NCBI GenBank assembly: GCA_033065855.1
Contig: JAVXUO010000229.1
Location: forward strand, 1 to 64,000
Origin: Escallonia rubra
Lineage: Eukaryota; Streptophyta; Magnoliopsida; Escalloniales; Escalloniaceae
Reading direction: 5' to 3'
Length of the DNA stretch: 64,000 nt
The translations under genes were made by a program, and so were the position numbers. Under the pieces are notes generated by a model, which saw only the letters and a list, made by a program, of their open reading frames with translations, was not told where the DNA came from and did no database searches. Positions 25,341-37,260 of the stretch are shown here, piece by piece; position 1 is the stretch's first letter, and every line of letters begins with the position of its first letter.

Positions 25341-25834
25341 TAACGACCCATTCCACGGTCCCACCATAGAACAATGCCTCCCCTCAAAATGGCTAGCCAA
25401 GTAGGTACTTACGGGTTCAAGGGCAGGGTCTTACAAGGCCAATCATAAATTATCCCACATCCGATATGGGATATCAAAATCTCCCCACCTTATGCCTTCG
25501 CAACCTCGTTAAGGCTCAATCACACCTGGCCCAGAATCTTCATCTCTAGCCGATGTGGGATATATCCGGCTCACCCTTTGTTGCCCCAACCATCCTCTTG
25601 ATGTGGGATGTACTGGGCTTGCCTTTGTTTCCCCCAACCATCGGTACCCGACTGGGTAACCCAGCCCGAGATTTCGAGAGTTGGCTCTGATACCATCTAT
25701 AACAACCCGCTCCATGGCCCCACCATAGAGCAATGCCTCCCTCAAAAGGACTAGCCAAGTAGGTACTTATAAGTTCATGGGCAGGATTTTATAAAGCCAA
25801 TCATAAATCACCTCACATCCGATGTGGGATATCA
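25341..25834 (-). mobile_element. TRIM (terminal-repeat retrotransposon in miniature)
   Basis: A 494-bp element with two ~135-bp LTRs (25341-25476 and 25700-25834) around a ~220-bp non-coding centre. On the minus strand the LTR starts TGATATCCCACATCGG. The primer site TGGTATCAGAGCC (complement of 25683-25695) follows the upstream LTR, and a purine tract (complement of about 25477-25490) precedes the other. This is the standard TRIM plan: LTRs, tRNA-Met primer site and purine tract with no coding capacity. The LTRs differ at roughly one site in eight by eye. No clear target duplication was found. Confidence 0.88.
25683..25695 (-). other. Primer-binding site of the TRIM
   Basis: GGCTCTGATACCA on the plus strand is the exact complement of TGGTATCAGAGCC, the tRNA-Met primer site common in plant LTR elements. 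It sets the element's orientation as minus. Confidence 0.85.
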
Positions 25835-26740
25835 CATTATCACTGTGTATGCATTCTTGGATTGTACATCTCGTCGTTCTACATTACCTCTCAGATTCTT
25901 TGCCAATTCAGATACAAAAAATCACTACAATACCATGTAACAACTTCTTCATTGTGCGAGTACTACAACCATGCTCACGACAATATCCTAAGGGTGGAAA
26001 ACCCATCCTTGCAAACATCGTTCTGTCGATGTTGGTGTTAACTAAAAAGGCATGGCTCCCAATCCAGCTTTACTAACATATGCATATGTCGACTGGTTGT
26101 AGCCTCGTATCAAGGAGATTGGTCTTGCTACCGAGTGTGCATTACAGGCTGAATTGAACTGGGACTTTCTTAGTAGTAAAAAGATCAAAATACTCAAGAA
26201 GTCCAAGAAAGATCACACAAGCGCGAAGGTTTAGGGCCAGAGCCCTATGACATCTCAAAGATTTGAAATAAGAGCATCCGCGATTCAACCATTCTCAGGT
26301 CCAGGAAGAGAACGAAGTGATCTGGATTCACACATGGTAGATAGGCTCCCAACTGATTAAGGAGAAATTTGATTCCAATGGGAACCCAATTAGAAGACTT
26401 ACCTCAAATGAGAACATACATTGAGAAGATTTATCAAAATCAGCCCCATACACCCGAGACTCTATATGGCGCTGAGAAAGAGAGACCAAAACGTACCTCC
26501 GTGCCAAGTTTAGAACCGACCAGAAAGATAGGATAGACCTTCATACCTCTGGTGCTTTTGACCGGAGGAGAAAAAATTCGAACAACAATAAAAGGGCTTT
26601 GGCTGAAGGGATATATGCTTATCTGGATGGTTTTTGTGAGCCATCTGAGGAGGTAAAGAGGCGGAAAAATAGAAGAAGGCCCACCGACAAGATAAAGGAA
26701 AAACTAAACTGACTGAAGAGGATCTAGCAACGGGAAAGGA
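25835..26740. other. Spacer, nothing recognised
   Basis: Around 26080-26720 there are coding-like stretches rich in K, R and E in several frames, possibly from a degraded gypsy element, but none matches a family I know. Confidence 0.35.
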
Positions 26741-27990
26741 AGCTCAGAAAATGTGAGTATCAGTATCCGAATAACTGAGTTTTGGGGGAAATGATAAAAG
26801 GAAGATCGGGATGGAGACCTTCACAGAACAATAACATGAGGTATAGGACATTGATAACGTAATTAGAAATAAAGCTTGTCCTTGATTGCCGATTGAACTT
26901 AGAAGGTATTTTTTTTGACTTTCTAAACAATGAAACACTTACCCAAACACAAGAAGACAAAAAGGACATTGATAACATAACCATCAATAAAGCTTGTCCT
27001 TGATTGTCGATTAAACTTAGAAGGTTTTTTAGGACCCTATCTTTTGCCTAGGTTGCCCTTTACAGTGTTTTTAACTTAGCTGATTTTTTGCTTATCATGC
27101 ACCGAAAATGTAATCGAGTTATTTTAGTGAAACAGACCGTTATAAAAAAAATTGATCGCATCAAATTATCTTTAAGGTAATGTTTTTGCAGCTGCCATCC
27201 GTAACAGCCACAGTTACCAAAGGTCGGTATGAAAGGTTAAGGGAACATCAATTGGAATATAGTTCTTTCTTAAAACTAGAAGTTAAGGCTAATATTGACC
27301 TCAATGGTGCACTAACTTGTGAACTAGGATTTGCCCAAAGGTTGCCTATGTAGCTCCATCTAACATATTACATCAATTAATGTGACAGGTGTGAAGTGTT
27401 CCTAAAGAGGATCAGATTATTCGTAATTCATTCACAAATTCTCTTTTTAAGCATGATATTTATTTAGCCAATCTAAGTTGACAGGATGCGAGTTTTATGC
27501 CATCGAAATCAACAACCGAGCAGCTTCCCGGTCATGAACTGTTTGATCATTTATGGTCTTAACCAGTTTGGCTCAAACGTATTCCAAGTCTTCCATACTT
27601 AGCCTTTGTTCTCCTTCAAAACCAAATCCCTTCTTGTAAACCACAATCTATACATGATTGTCAAAATGATCGAAAAATCAGACGCTGGTACCTTAGATAT
27701 GATAGAGAGCCTTCAATCACTATGAATCTACCAAAGCCAAATTCCTTAAAAGGGCTTCGGGTCCATTCTCCTTCAACTACTTGATCTTCAAGCGGAACTT
27801 GAAGAGATGCCACTTCCAACTCTACGGGAAGGAATGCTTCCATACTATACATTAGTGAGCATGGTGTAGCCCCTATGGATGATCTTGTTGATGTTAGGCC
27901 CCAGAAGGCGTATGGAAGCTTATTCAGCCAGCTCCGACATGATTCTGTCATCTTACTTATGATATTCTTGATATTATAGCCTCCTCAGCC
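26740..27990 (-). mobile_element. Ty3/gypsy fragment: integrase end plus downstream sequence (fossil)
   Basis: On the minus strand 27951-27700 reads LNKLPYAFWGLTSTRSSIGA and then TPCSLMYSMEAFLPVELE, matching the C-terminal integrase region of plant gypsy elements (pattern WGYRTS...TGATPYSLVYG.EAVLPVE). Downstream on the same strand are words such as GGAGCTACATAGGCAACC (near 27335-27352) that I associate with the 3' untranslated part of Tat/Ogre-type gypsy elements. A ~65-base direct repeat lies at about 26848-26910 and 26966-27030. It is broken and truncated at both ends; no LTR was found. Confidence 0.6.
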
Positions 27991-29589
27991 CGAGTGGTTT
28001 AATGAAAAGTTGTATTGATGCCCTTTTGTTATGTTCTATGTCAATGAATAGATTAAGTAATTTATTAAGGCATTAAATAATCAACGTATTTGTTAGTAAA
28101 AACTTCAACATATAATACAAAGTCTAATCTCAGCTTTATGGGATCCTATCATTCATGTTCATCAAACACAATTTGACGCTTTTAAAATGTGAAGCCACTG
28201 GCAACACCAATGGCTTCATGCTAGAATAGATCACCATCTTCAATAGCACAATTATATTCTCTTTGGCCGTGCTACTTATCGGACAATCAAAAAGAGATTC
28301 ATTGTTTAAAGTCTGCAAACAACCTGTGTATTCTTCAAACATAAATCTAGCACTTGAAATTTTATAACTTCAAAACCTTATGGCCTCTTACCTAGGTTGT
28401 GGCCTTGCACGTGGTCAAAAGCTTCATCGTAAAATGCAAGTACAATGTCTTCTCTAGAAATTCTATCAGTTTCACCCTAGAATGCAAGTACCATATGTGC
28501 TATATGGAAACCCTATCATATTCGTAGACACAAATATTAGACCTCCAAATCATGAAACTTCCACCAGTACTAACAACTTCATCTTAGAAAGCAAAACGTG
28601 AAGTGCCCAGCGACACAATCACTTCTTCAGAGTGAGTTCAAATTGCAAACAATTAGCAAGTGAATCATGGATCCTTATGCGCTAATAATGTTGTGAGACT
28701 GGTACTATCATTGGAACCCTTGAAAAGGTGAAGAGTTAATACAATCAGAGAAAAGAATTTGCTAAAGGACTTATATAGATATTTGTTGATCTAAAAATAT
28801 GGTAACCTGAAATTAACATATAGTTTGTCAACAGTCTACATTAAACATCTCCAAATTGTGAAATATTTTGTCTTTCTCAAGGATGGCCACCCGTCCTATG
28901 GTAAACCACAAAATGAGGAGGTTGCCTACAATATAAGATTGAATCTTAAGTTTCATCGGTGCATATGATATTGACGTCAAAAACTAAAAAGTATAGGAAG
29001 ACAAGTTAAGTCGAAAACATAAGGCACCTCTTTAACTGGACTATTGAGAACAAATCCCCAGAAGTGGCACACAAATAGCCACCATCTAAAGTCACAAAAA
29101 TTGACATAGTTTTCGTCTAAACCATGATGAACGTCAAGGTATTAAGCATGATCCAAATATGGAAATAAAACTTCAAATTTAAAACATAATATATATATAT
29201 TGGTAATCTAAAGCAAGCAAAGACAGGAATATACAAAGTTATCAATACTGAACCGGTATCGACCGTACCGCCTGGTACGTATCACTTTTGCCTTCTACTG
29301 GTACGGTATCTTTTACATTTCTCCCAGCCAAAATACCTCTCTATACCGGTTGTACCCGCCGGTACAGGTGAAACCAGCCGAGAAGTACGTACTCACCGAG
29401 ATATTATGTATTGTACTGGTTCCCTGAAAAATGTCAAAATAACCAATTTTGTTGAAAAATTTAGTAAATTGACCATATAAAGACTAAATGGAAAAAAAAA
29501 CCTAGGTACTATTATATTGATCGAAGCTTCTGTAGCCTTTTCTTCACAATATTCATTCCAATGTTCAGGTTCTTTTAATCACAATATTC
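27991..29589. other. AT-rich spacer, nothing recognised
   Basis: No coding similarity seen. 28400-28500 has two near copies of an AGAATGCAAGTAC-type segment, and 29235-29330 is rich in GGTAC words. Confidence 0.45.
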
Positions 29590-30422
29590 ACAGCAAGGTT
29601 CGCCACCAATTTGAATAGGTGCATGGAGGGATATTTTCGTGGAGTTAAGGGGGTCTAAGACAAGGTGATCCTATGTCCCCTATCTTTTTCTGCTAGTTAT
29701 AGAGGCATTCTCAAGTATCATGGATCACTAGGCAAATTAGTCCAGTTTTTTGTACCATCCTAAGTGTAAGAATCTCCAGATTAATCACTTGTGTTTTGCA
29801 AATGACTTACTTCTGCTTGCACAAGCTGATTACACCACAATGGAGCTGCTAAAGGCTGGATTAATATAATTTGAGCAATTATCAAGACTATCACCAAATT
29901 TGAACAAGAGTGCAATGTTTCTAGTTAGAGTTGGTGAACAAGAAGCCATGATGTCAAGATTAACTTGTATTTATATGGGTACTTTTCCAGTAACTTACCT
30001 TGGGGTACCTTTGATTTCTACAAAACTGTATTCTAAGGAATGTAGAGTACGTCGGCACTAAAACACAAAAAAAAGAAACCAATGGACAACAAAGTTCTTA
30101 TCCTGTGCTGGCAGGTTACAGCTTGCTACCTCAATGTTATAGAGTATGCATGTGTACTGGTGTAGAACCTTTATACTCCCAAAGAAGATAATTAAACAGA
30201 TTGAAGGTAAAATCAGATTTCATTTGGCATGCGCGAGATGTGAAGTGCACAAGGACAAAGGTAGCATGGTCAGAGTTATATGTACCAAAACAAGAAGCAG
30301 GGGTAGGGATGAAGAGGCTTGAGGAGTAGAATAAAGCAGCAGCTTGTAAACATTTATGAGATTTGGCACATAAGAAAGATTCATTGTGGGTGAAATAGTG
30401 TCATAGCTACATAAAAAAAAAA
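29590..30422 (+). mobile_element. L1-type LINE, reverse-transcriptase part (left of MULE insertion)
   Basis: Broken LINE on the plus strand. Frames give CMEGYFRGVKG followed by LRQGDP-like sequence (29620-29670). Further on come CFANDLLLLAQADY (about 29790-29835), the position of the YADD catalytic box with N in place of the first D, and LTCIYMGTFPVTYLGVPLIS (29960-30015). This is the standard order of palm and thumb words in plant L1 reverse transcriptases. Several stops and frameshifts interrupt it and the 5' part (endonuclease) is absent. The sequence is cut at 30422 by a MULE and resumes at 31490. Confidence 0.8.
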
Positions 30423-31489
30423 GGGCTAATTACATCTATGTTCCTGAGGTTTAGGGGTAATTACACGCGAGGACACAAAGTTTCAAAATGTAACACTTGT
30501 GTCCATTGACAAACGGAATACAAAAATACTTAACGGTTCTGACAAAAAGACCAAGTTGCCCCTAAATAAAAGTTGAAACCCTGATTTGCCCCTGGGACCA
30601 CATGAAACCCTAATTTTCATTGTCTTCCCCCCCCCCACCCCTCCCCACCCCATCTGTATCCCCCTCGCCCTTCCCCGTCACCCACCCACCCCGCCTGCTT
30701 CCCTTCCCCGGCGCCGCACCCCGCCTGCTCCCCTTCCTCGGCGTCGGACCCTGCCTGCTCCCCTTCCCCGGCGCCACACCCCGCCTGCTTCCCTTCCCCG
30801 GCACCGTACCCCGCCTGCTCCCCTTCCCCGGCGCCGCACCCCGCCTGCCTCCCCTTCCCCGGCGCCGCACCCCGCCTGCCTCCCCTTCCCCGGCGCCGCA
30901 CCCCGCATGCCTCCTCCTTCCTCGTCACCCCGTCACTGCCCACCCCGTCTACCTCCCCTTCCTCGTCACCGCCCACCCCAAGCCACCGCGTGTAATCTCC
31001 TGCCGGCGTCGAAACCTATCGCTGGCGTGGTGGGGTGGTGTGGACAGGGACTGCCGGCGGCGAGGGGCCAGGAAGGAGGGACTGCCGACGGCGGGGACGG
31101 GGGAGGGAGGCGACGGCCGGCGGGGACTTCAGATTCACCGGCAATGGGAGAGAGAACATAAAGCCCTAATTTGCAAATTAGGGTTTTCTTGAAACCCTAA
31201 TTTTCAAATTAGGGTTTCAAGAATATCCTAAAACTAAAACTGATAAATAAATCATATATAATAATAAACATATATTTTTCAATATATACAGTACAAGGGG
31301 TAGTATCGTCATTTTAAAAATATATATTGATGACATCATACAAAACGTACAATTTTTGGATAGAACCATAACGGATGGACACGACTGATACATTTCAAAA
31401 GTGTTTGGTCACGGAATGTTACATTTTGAAACTCGTTGTCCTTGACTGTAATTATACCCTAACCTCAGGGATATAAGTGTAATTTGCCC
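30423..31489. mobile_element. Non-autonomous MULE inserted in the LINE (MULE-a)
   Basis: A 1067-bp element with terminal inverted repeats: the left starts GGGCTAATTACATCTATG and the right, read in reverse complement, starts GGGCAAATTACACTTATA. Similarity extends at least 80 bases inward (TTTCAAAATGTAACA is shared). The core 30600-31150 is GC-rich, with a tandem array at 30689-30935 and AAACCCTAA motifs at its edges. It encodes no transposase. The flanks are A-rich (A run before, TAAAAACAT after) and do not form a clean 9-bp duplication, but the LINE reading resumes directly on the other side. It is related to the elements at 46139, 53590 and 55150. Confidence 0.85.
30689..30935. repeat. ~30-bp GC-rich minisatellite in MULE-a core
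   Basis: About eight copies of a 30-31 base unit built on CCCCGCCTGC-TCCCCTTCCCCGGCGCCGCA, one after another, with a few substitutions between copies. Open frames through it are repeats of unit translations and are not evidence of a gene. Confidence 0.88.
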
Positions 31490-32600
31490 TAAAAACATGC
31501 ATATATGGACATTCAAGCCACCAACTACATTGTCTTGGACTTGGTGCAAGATATTGAAGCTAAGAAACCAAATGCAAAATATGTGTACTTATCAAGTGGG
31601 GGATGGGAGGAATACATGGCTATGGTTAGATAAATGGTTGAATGGAGAGAACTTTGTTGCTAAATTTGGTCCGGTAGTTTTTGACTCTGGCTTAACAATA
31701 AATGCCAAAGTTGTTGATATCGTTGATGGTTCAATGTGAAGGTTACCAATTGGCAGATCCCTAGCTCTAAGGCAAATAAATAACTTTATAAGTGCAAAAG
31801 CTATACCTGATGCAAATATACCAGGTAGAATGACTTGGGATCTAACTTCTAGTGAAAAATCCACTATTAGTAGTGCCTGAAATGCTTTAAGAACTAAGTC
31901 ACATGGTGTTTCTTGGCCAAAAATTCTTTGCTTTAGTGGTCACATTCCCAAATGCTCTGTCATATGTTGGATGTTATGTAAAGGGGGATTGAGAAACAAG
32001 AATAAGTTGAGGGAATAGAACCTGACACCTGACTAAGGAGGACAGTTGTATTATGTGTTATAGACAGAAAGAAACTAGTAATCACATTTTTCATTCATTA
32101 CCCTTATGCACAAGCCATTTGGAGGATGCTATGTGAAAGAACTAACCTAGAAATTCCTACTCAGTGCTGGAATCAGCTCACACAAAGGGCAACTATAAAC
32201 TACAGAGGGAAAAGCTTTGGAGCTAAACTCAAAAAATTAGCCATCACAAATACAGTATATGGAATATGGAAAGAAAGGAATGTTAGGCTTTTTGAGCAAA
32301 AGCAAGCATCTCCTCAAGAATGTTTAAATGTCATGCAACAGTGGATCAATATGGTGTGCAACGCTGGAAGAAAATAGCAGACACTCCTCAAAACAGGTCA
32401 CTTTGCTCAGCTTGGGGGATTGATCAGCATGTTATTGATTGTAATGACAGAAGCTAGTAGGCTAATGTTAGTGGAATAGATGTATTAGAATGACAAATGT
32501 ATATTTTTTATGATTTAGGCTAGCACTTGAAATATGAGATTATAGAGTACAGAAATATTATAGGATACATGGAATAAAAAGGACTATTCATCAACAACAA
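31490..32600 (+). mobile_element. L1-type LINE, zf-RVT part and 3' end (right of MULE insertion)
   Basis: Continuation of the LINE from 30422. Plus-strand frames give HIWTFKPPTTLSWTWCKILK (31500-31560), then QVGDGRNTWLWLDKWL (31590-31640) and a zf-RVT-like region around 31870-32110 (CYRQKETSNHIFHSLPLC). A final stretch (32128-32376) reads VYGIWKERNVRLFEQKQ. These are the domains that follow reverse transcriptase in plant L1 elements. It has several frameshifts and stops. The 3' end is probably near the CAACAACAACAAAAAA tract at 32590; no target-site duplication was found. Confidence 0.78.
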
Positions 32601-33146
32601 CAAAAAATTAGTTTGCTTTTAAATTCTCGCTTAGCTTTAATGTACTCCAGAGCTGAAAGCTTTCGTCATATTATTTCATGTATATGATGTAATGCTTTAT
32701 ACACACACACACACAAACTACTTATTATTGAACCCAAAGACGTTATTCTAGAACAAACAGCTTATTCTTCTATAACGATTCACTAGTGAGATAGTTGAAT
32801 AAGGAAATAATTTTAGAGGAGGTAATGGAATTGAATAAGTTTGTTCCTTTAATGCCATGGGACATGTAGCTTTTTGGATACACATAACTTAAAATGAGGT
32901 AATTCAAGCTCTATAAGTACAAACAGTTTATTCAAGAGAAGTTATGAGAAATGAAATATCTATACATTGTTTTTTGTATTATATTTTGATGAAAAATTCG
33001 AGACGGTACCGGCACGTACCTTTTTACAAAAAAAAACCAGTACGTACTCCGATACAGTATTCATAACTATGAAAAAATATCTTGAGTAAAAAGAGTACTC
33101 CATATTTGAGGTCATCGAATCATATAGTGAGTGATATAGTAACTTT
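32601..33146. other. AT-rich spacer
   Basis: Contains a short (CA)n tract near 32701-32716 and a GGTAC-rich segment at 33005-33070 that resembles, in inverted orientation, 29235-29330. No gene seen. Confidence 0.45.
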
Positions 33147-34410
33147 TGACAACCTATTTTGAAGTCTTTTTATTTATTAAATGGTTATTGAACTTTATTG
33201 TTAATTAAATTTATTATTATTATTATTATTATTATAGGCTTAGGCCTAATAATATACTGAGCCTAATTTATGTATTTAAGTCCAATAAGGAGTCCAATCC
33301 AATCTAATTTGAGTGTAGTCCAATCCAGTCTAGTTAGAGTACAGTCCAGTTGGTTAAACCAGTCCAGTTGATTATTTATCCTTGATTTAAATGAAATCTA
33401 GAGATAATTCCCAAATCTGCTCCACCCCAGCTGTATTTCAGATATAATTACCAAATTAGGGGTAGATAATGTCCCGATATTCAGGAAAAAAAATTGGGGT
33501 AAATCGGCCGGTTCGACAGATTAACCGGATGGTTTTTTGACAATCGGCCTGTTAGTTGACTTTTTTCAAGTTTTGAATTTTCATCAAATATTCAGCTCTA
33601 TCACCAAATACAAACTGAGATAGTCATCCTTATCATTTTTGGCATCCAGACCACTATAAATAGGGTCTTTGGGCTACATTTTAAAGGAGAAGCTTTTTCT
33701 CCCTAAAGCTTTTAGACCATTTATCTCTTTGAAGTGGTAGATTATCTCTAAGGGAAATTTAGCACTTCATATTTCACTTCTCTATATATATACAAGTCAC
33801 TTGCATCATGGATTCATCACAAGGAGTTCCCAAGTCTTCTAAACGAGCGACTTCTTGAGGTACATTTACTATTTTTTTAGACTAGTTTAAATTAAAATAG
33901 CCTATAGTGTTTTCCCTCCCCGTGATCACATTTTATTTCTAACATAAGAACTCAAAAAGAGTTTTTTCATTTCATTTCAGAGTTCGAGTCAAGCCTAGGA
34001 CCGAAAAGTAGATTACTTCCCGTAAGACCAGAGTCGAATTGTGGTAGTTTTGATTCCGGTTAGTCCTACCGGATACGTAGGTCATTCGACCCCTGATGTC
34101 GAGTTCAAGCCAAAAATCTAGAAATAGGATTACTGTGTTATTGCATATTTGCATGTTATGTGTTTTAAATACTAAAAACTAATAGAAATTGAGTAAAGAC
34201 TGAAAGGGTACGCCGGGTGCCTAACACCTGCCCGCGGCATAACTTAATCCCCAAACTCATTTCCCTGTTTTCGATAGCTTAGTTGTCCTTTGGGCATTTT
34301 ACAATCATTTTACGGGTTTTTCTTATTTTCGTATTTTAAATTAAATAAGATGGCAACTCCTTAAAATCTTCCCTTCCAGAGGGGATTTTTTTTCGAGGCG
34401 GTACGCTACA
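33147..34410 (+). repeat. Gypsy LTR, left copy
   Basis: Matches 49752-50952 in order, including a TTATTATTATTATT tract, GGCTTAGGCCTAATAATAT, repeated AGTCCAATCCAGT words, and ACTTGCATCATGGATTCATC versus ACTTGCATTGTGGATTCATC. Ends GGCGGTACGCTACA. The CCGGATACGTAGGTCATTCG word is also shared. Confidence 0.75.
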
Positions 34411-34759
34411 ATGATGACTCCACTAGAGACTAAAATAAGAGGACTAGACGTGAAAATTTGTATTGATTCGTTGGCCTTGTTGTATTTTCTGGCATGCAAA
34501 ATATGATATAATTATGGTACTTGCACTCAGTAGAGGAACTAGGATTTCCACTCCATGGGGTGCCAAAAATATGTCTAAGTCACTAATTTTTTTTATAAGT
34601 AATATAATTCACAAAAATAGGGTGCACTCTTCAATAATACACAAAAGACATACTGAAAAGCATGTAAAATGTCTTATTAAGTTTCATGAGAGCCACTAAA
34701 GACTCTTTACAGCACACAAAAAATGAATACAAAATAGATATTTAAGTGTTTATAAACAA

Positions 34760-37260
34760 AAGCACTAAATTACTACTCGGTGAGGCTCTGAAGATTGGTA
34801 GCACTTGATAATAGTTTCATTCCCAATATTTTTGAAGATATTTTTCTCAATGTAGCAAATCAAACTATCATTCATCCATTAATCTCCCATGCGATTTCGA
34901 AGTCGAGTGTTTATTATCTTCATTGCAGAAAAAGCTCTCTCCACAATAGCAGTTACTCCAAAGATTGGTAGTGCTTGATAATAACCTCATTCCCAATAGT
35001 TTTGAAGACATTTTTCTCAATATAGAAAACCAAACTATCATTCATCCATTCGTCTCCCATGTGATTCTGAAGTCGAGTCTTTATTATCTTCATTGTAGAG
35101 AAAGCTCTCTCCAAAATAGCAGTTGCTTCTGGTAAAAGTAAGACCAATCTCAGAAGCAAGTACACCAAATGATATATCACATCCTTTTTCAACTTAACTA
35201 ACTTTATAAGAAGTTCACCAATTCCCTTGACATCGTAAAGTTCTTCACAGGAGCGCACATCCAGAATATAAGTCTCGAGCTAACTTTCAAGTACCTTAAG
35301 CTCTACTGGGAAAAAGTCATTGGATAAAACTGTGCAAGACATATCAAATTCTGCTTATTAAAAGCAAAAAAAATCATCACTTGAATCGAGACATGCCACA
35401 AATAAGCAACTATGTGGTTACCTCACTGAAATGATTATTCAACTCACTAATTTTCAAATCAACAACAGTTTAAAAGGCTTCAAGACGATAGTGGTAAATA
35501 TTTATACCTTCTTCAGCATTATGTTTTTGCCTCCCTAGGGCTACAAACCTCGCACCCATGTCTAATACGTCAATATCGGTTTTACACAAAATTGTGAAAC
35601 CTCTTTCAGCAAGTCTTCCCACCCATGATCTCTCAAGCTATATAATTATTGCTTTGTCATTCTTGCCAAATCCATTGCATTCACAATGTTTTGATTTTTC
35701 TTTTGGAATGCTCGTGAAAGTTCATTTGTCATCCCTAAAATGTTTTTCATCAAATGCATGTTGAAGACAAATCATAAGTTGGCACCGAATTCAAAAGACT
35801 CAATGCTTCACCTCTCTAATCATAATTTGTAGCATCCTTAACAACCTTATTAAGTATGCCTATCACTAAAGCAAATATATGAATCAAATTCAATAGTACA
35901 CCATAATGTGATCCCAACGGGTCTCTTCTGCTCTTTTGATGCTAGTTTCTTGATTTAAACCCCGACCACTAGCAATATCACCACTCTCAAGGGCATGAGC
36001 AAGTCTAATGGCTTCACTTTCTCGAAGAGCGCCTCTTTGTTTACATGAGACTCCCACGGTATTTACTAGCTTAGCAACCAAATTAAAGAGTAATAAAATC
36101 AGAGTTTTTTTTTTTTTTTTTTGCAACGACTACAAGAGTTAGCTAAAGCTTATCAGGAAAGCAATGAGTCTAATAAGCACTTTCATTCTCCCTTTAAATT
36201 AAAGTTTTAAGACCATTGAGTTCATCTTGCGTATCACTTGCTCCATCATAGCCTTGTCTACAAACTCTTGAAATGCTCAATTCATGCCTTGAAAACAAAC
36301 TGTCAATCGTGTTTTCCAGTGATAGGGCAGTGGTACTAGCAACATGGACAATACCAAGAAAACGTTCAATCACACGTCCTCTTTTGTCCACATATCTCAA
36401 GACAACTCCCATTGGTTCTTTGACTGAGACATCACCACATTCGTCAACTAAAATGGAAAATAATCCAGTTTTCATGCATCTCTTACTTCTCCATCAATGG
36501 CACTAACATTTTCTTTCTGGACTTTTGGTGATGTCAATTTGAGATTCTGAGGAGTATTTGACAATGTGACTTTTTCACACTTTCATTTTGATGCATAAGG
36601 AACTCTAAAAGTTCTAGAAAATTTCCCTGATTCTCAGATTCGCTAGATTCATCATGTCTACCGAAAGACAAGCCTTGACATAAGAGCGACCGTATGACAT
36701 TAATTGATGCAGTCAAGCGTGTACAATATTGAACCTTACTTTCGTTTGTTTGCTTGGAAAAAATACTTTAATACTCTGCTTCAGGTTATCAAAGGCTTGA
36801 CACTTGCTTAAAGCAAGGTTGTGTGCACTGTCGACTTCTTCAACATGTATTTGAAATTTTCCATATTTCTCCAATCTTTAAAATCATGACTGACAAAAGT
36901 ACCACCACCCCTTTGCACCCCATGAGCCCTTTTAAATAAGTAGCAACACAAGAAATATGTTCGCCTTTTGCTACACTATACTCGAACCAACTCGTATGAA
37001 GGTCAACCAAGAAGAAACAGAACGATGAGATTGAGTCCCGAATTGTGGTCATGAGGTTGGCAAGGACCTTTCAACAATAGCTCGTCGAATTTTATCTCGA
37101 ATATTAGGACTATAGTCCAAATATTCAGAAGCAACCCAGGATCTGTAATAAGCTCATTAGAGTTGAACTCATCGTGAACTCTGCTTGAATGCCCGAAATC
37201 AACATCACGATGCACAAGGAGCCTTTTCTGTTACTGTTAGAATCAGAGACTGTTGAATAC
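34760..37260 (-). pseudogene. hAT transposase remnant (DUF4371/ZMYM1-like)
   Basis: Read on the minus strand, 37200-37030 gives DPGLLLNIWT-like and LLLKGPCQPHDHN words of the N-terminal region. 36475-36200 gives FSILVDECGDVSVKEPMGVV, LRYVDKRGRVIERFLGIVHV and RQGYDGASD, which is the DUF4371 core. 35130-34960 gives ATAILERAFSTMKIIKTRL and GDEWMNDSLVFYIEKNVF, the C-terminal hAT dimerisation region. The family acts as a cut-and-paste transposase in the nucleus. Multiple frameshifts and stops break it. The C-terminal segment is duplicated in tandem (about 34786-34960 and 34965-35130). There is no sign of selection as a host gene. Confidence 0.82.
34786..35135 (-). repeat. ~175-bp tandem duplication in the hAT C-terminal region
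   Basis: Two adjacent copies of a segment beginning GAAGATTGGTAG and including ATCATTCATCCATT and AAAGCTCTCTCCA. They differ at roughly one site in ten. Confidence 0.85.

Noticed and set aside
30586-31192. Overlapping long open frames on both strands (P- and R-rich) in MULE-a
   Set aside because: They follow from a GC-rich 30-bp tandem repeat without stops and differ in every frame; composition and location inside a transposon explain them.
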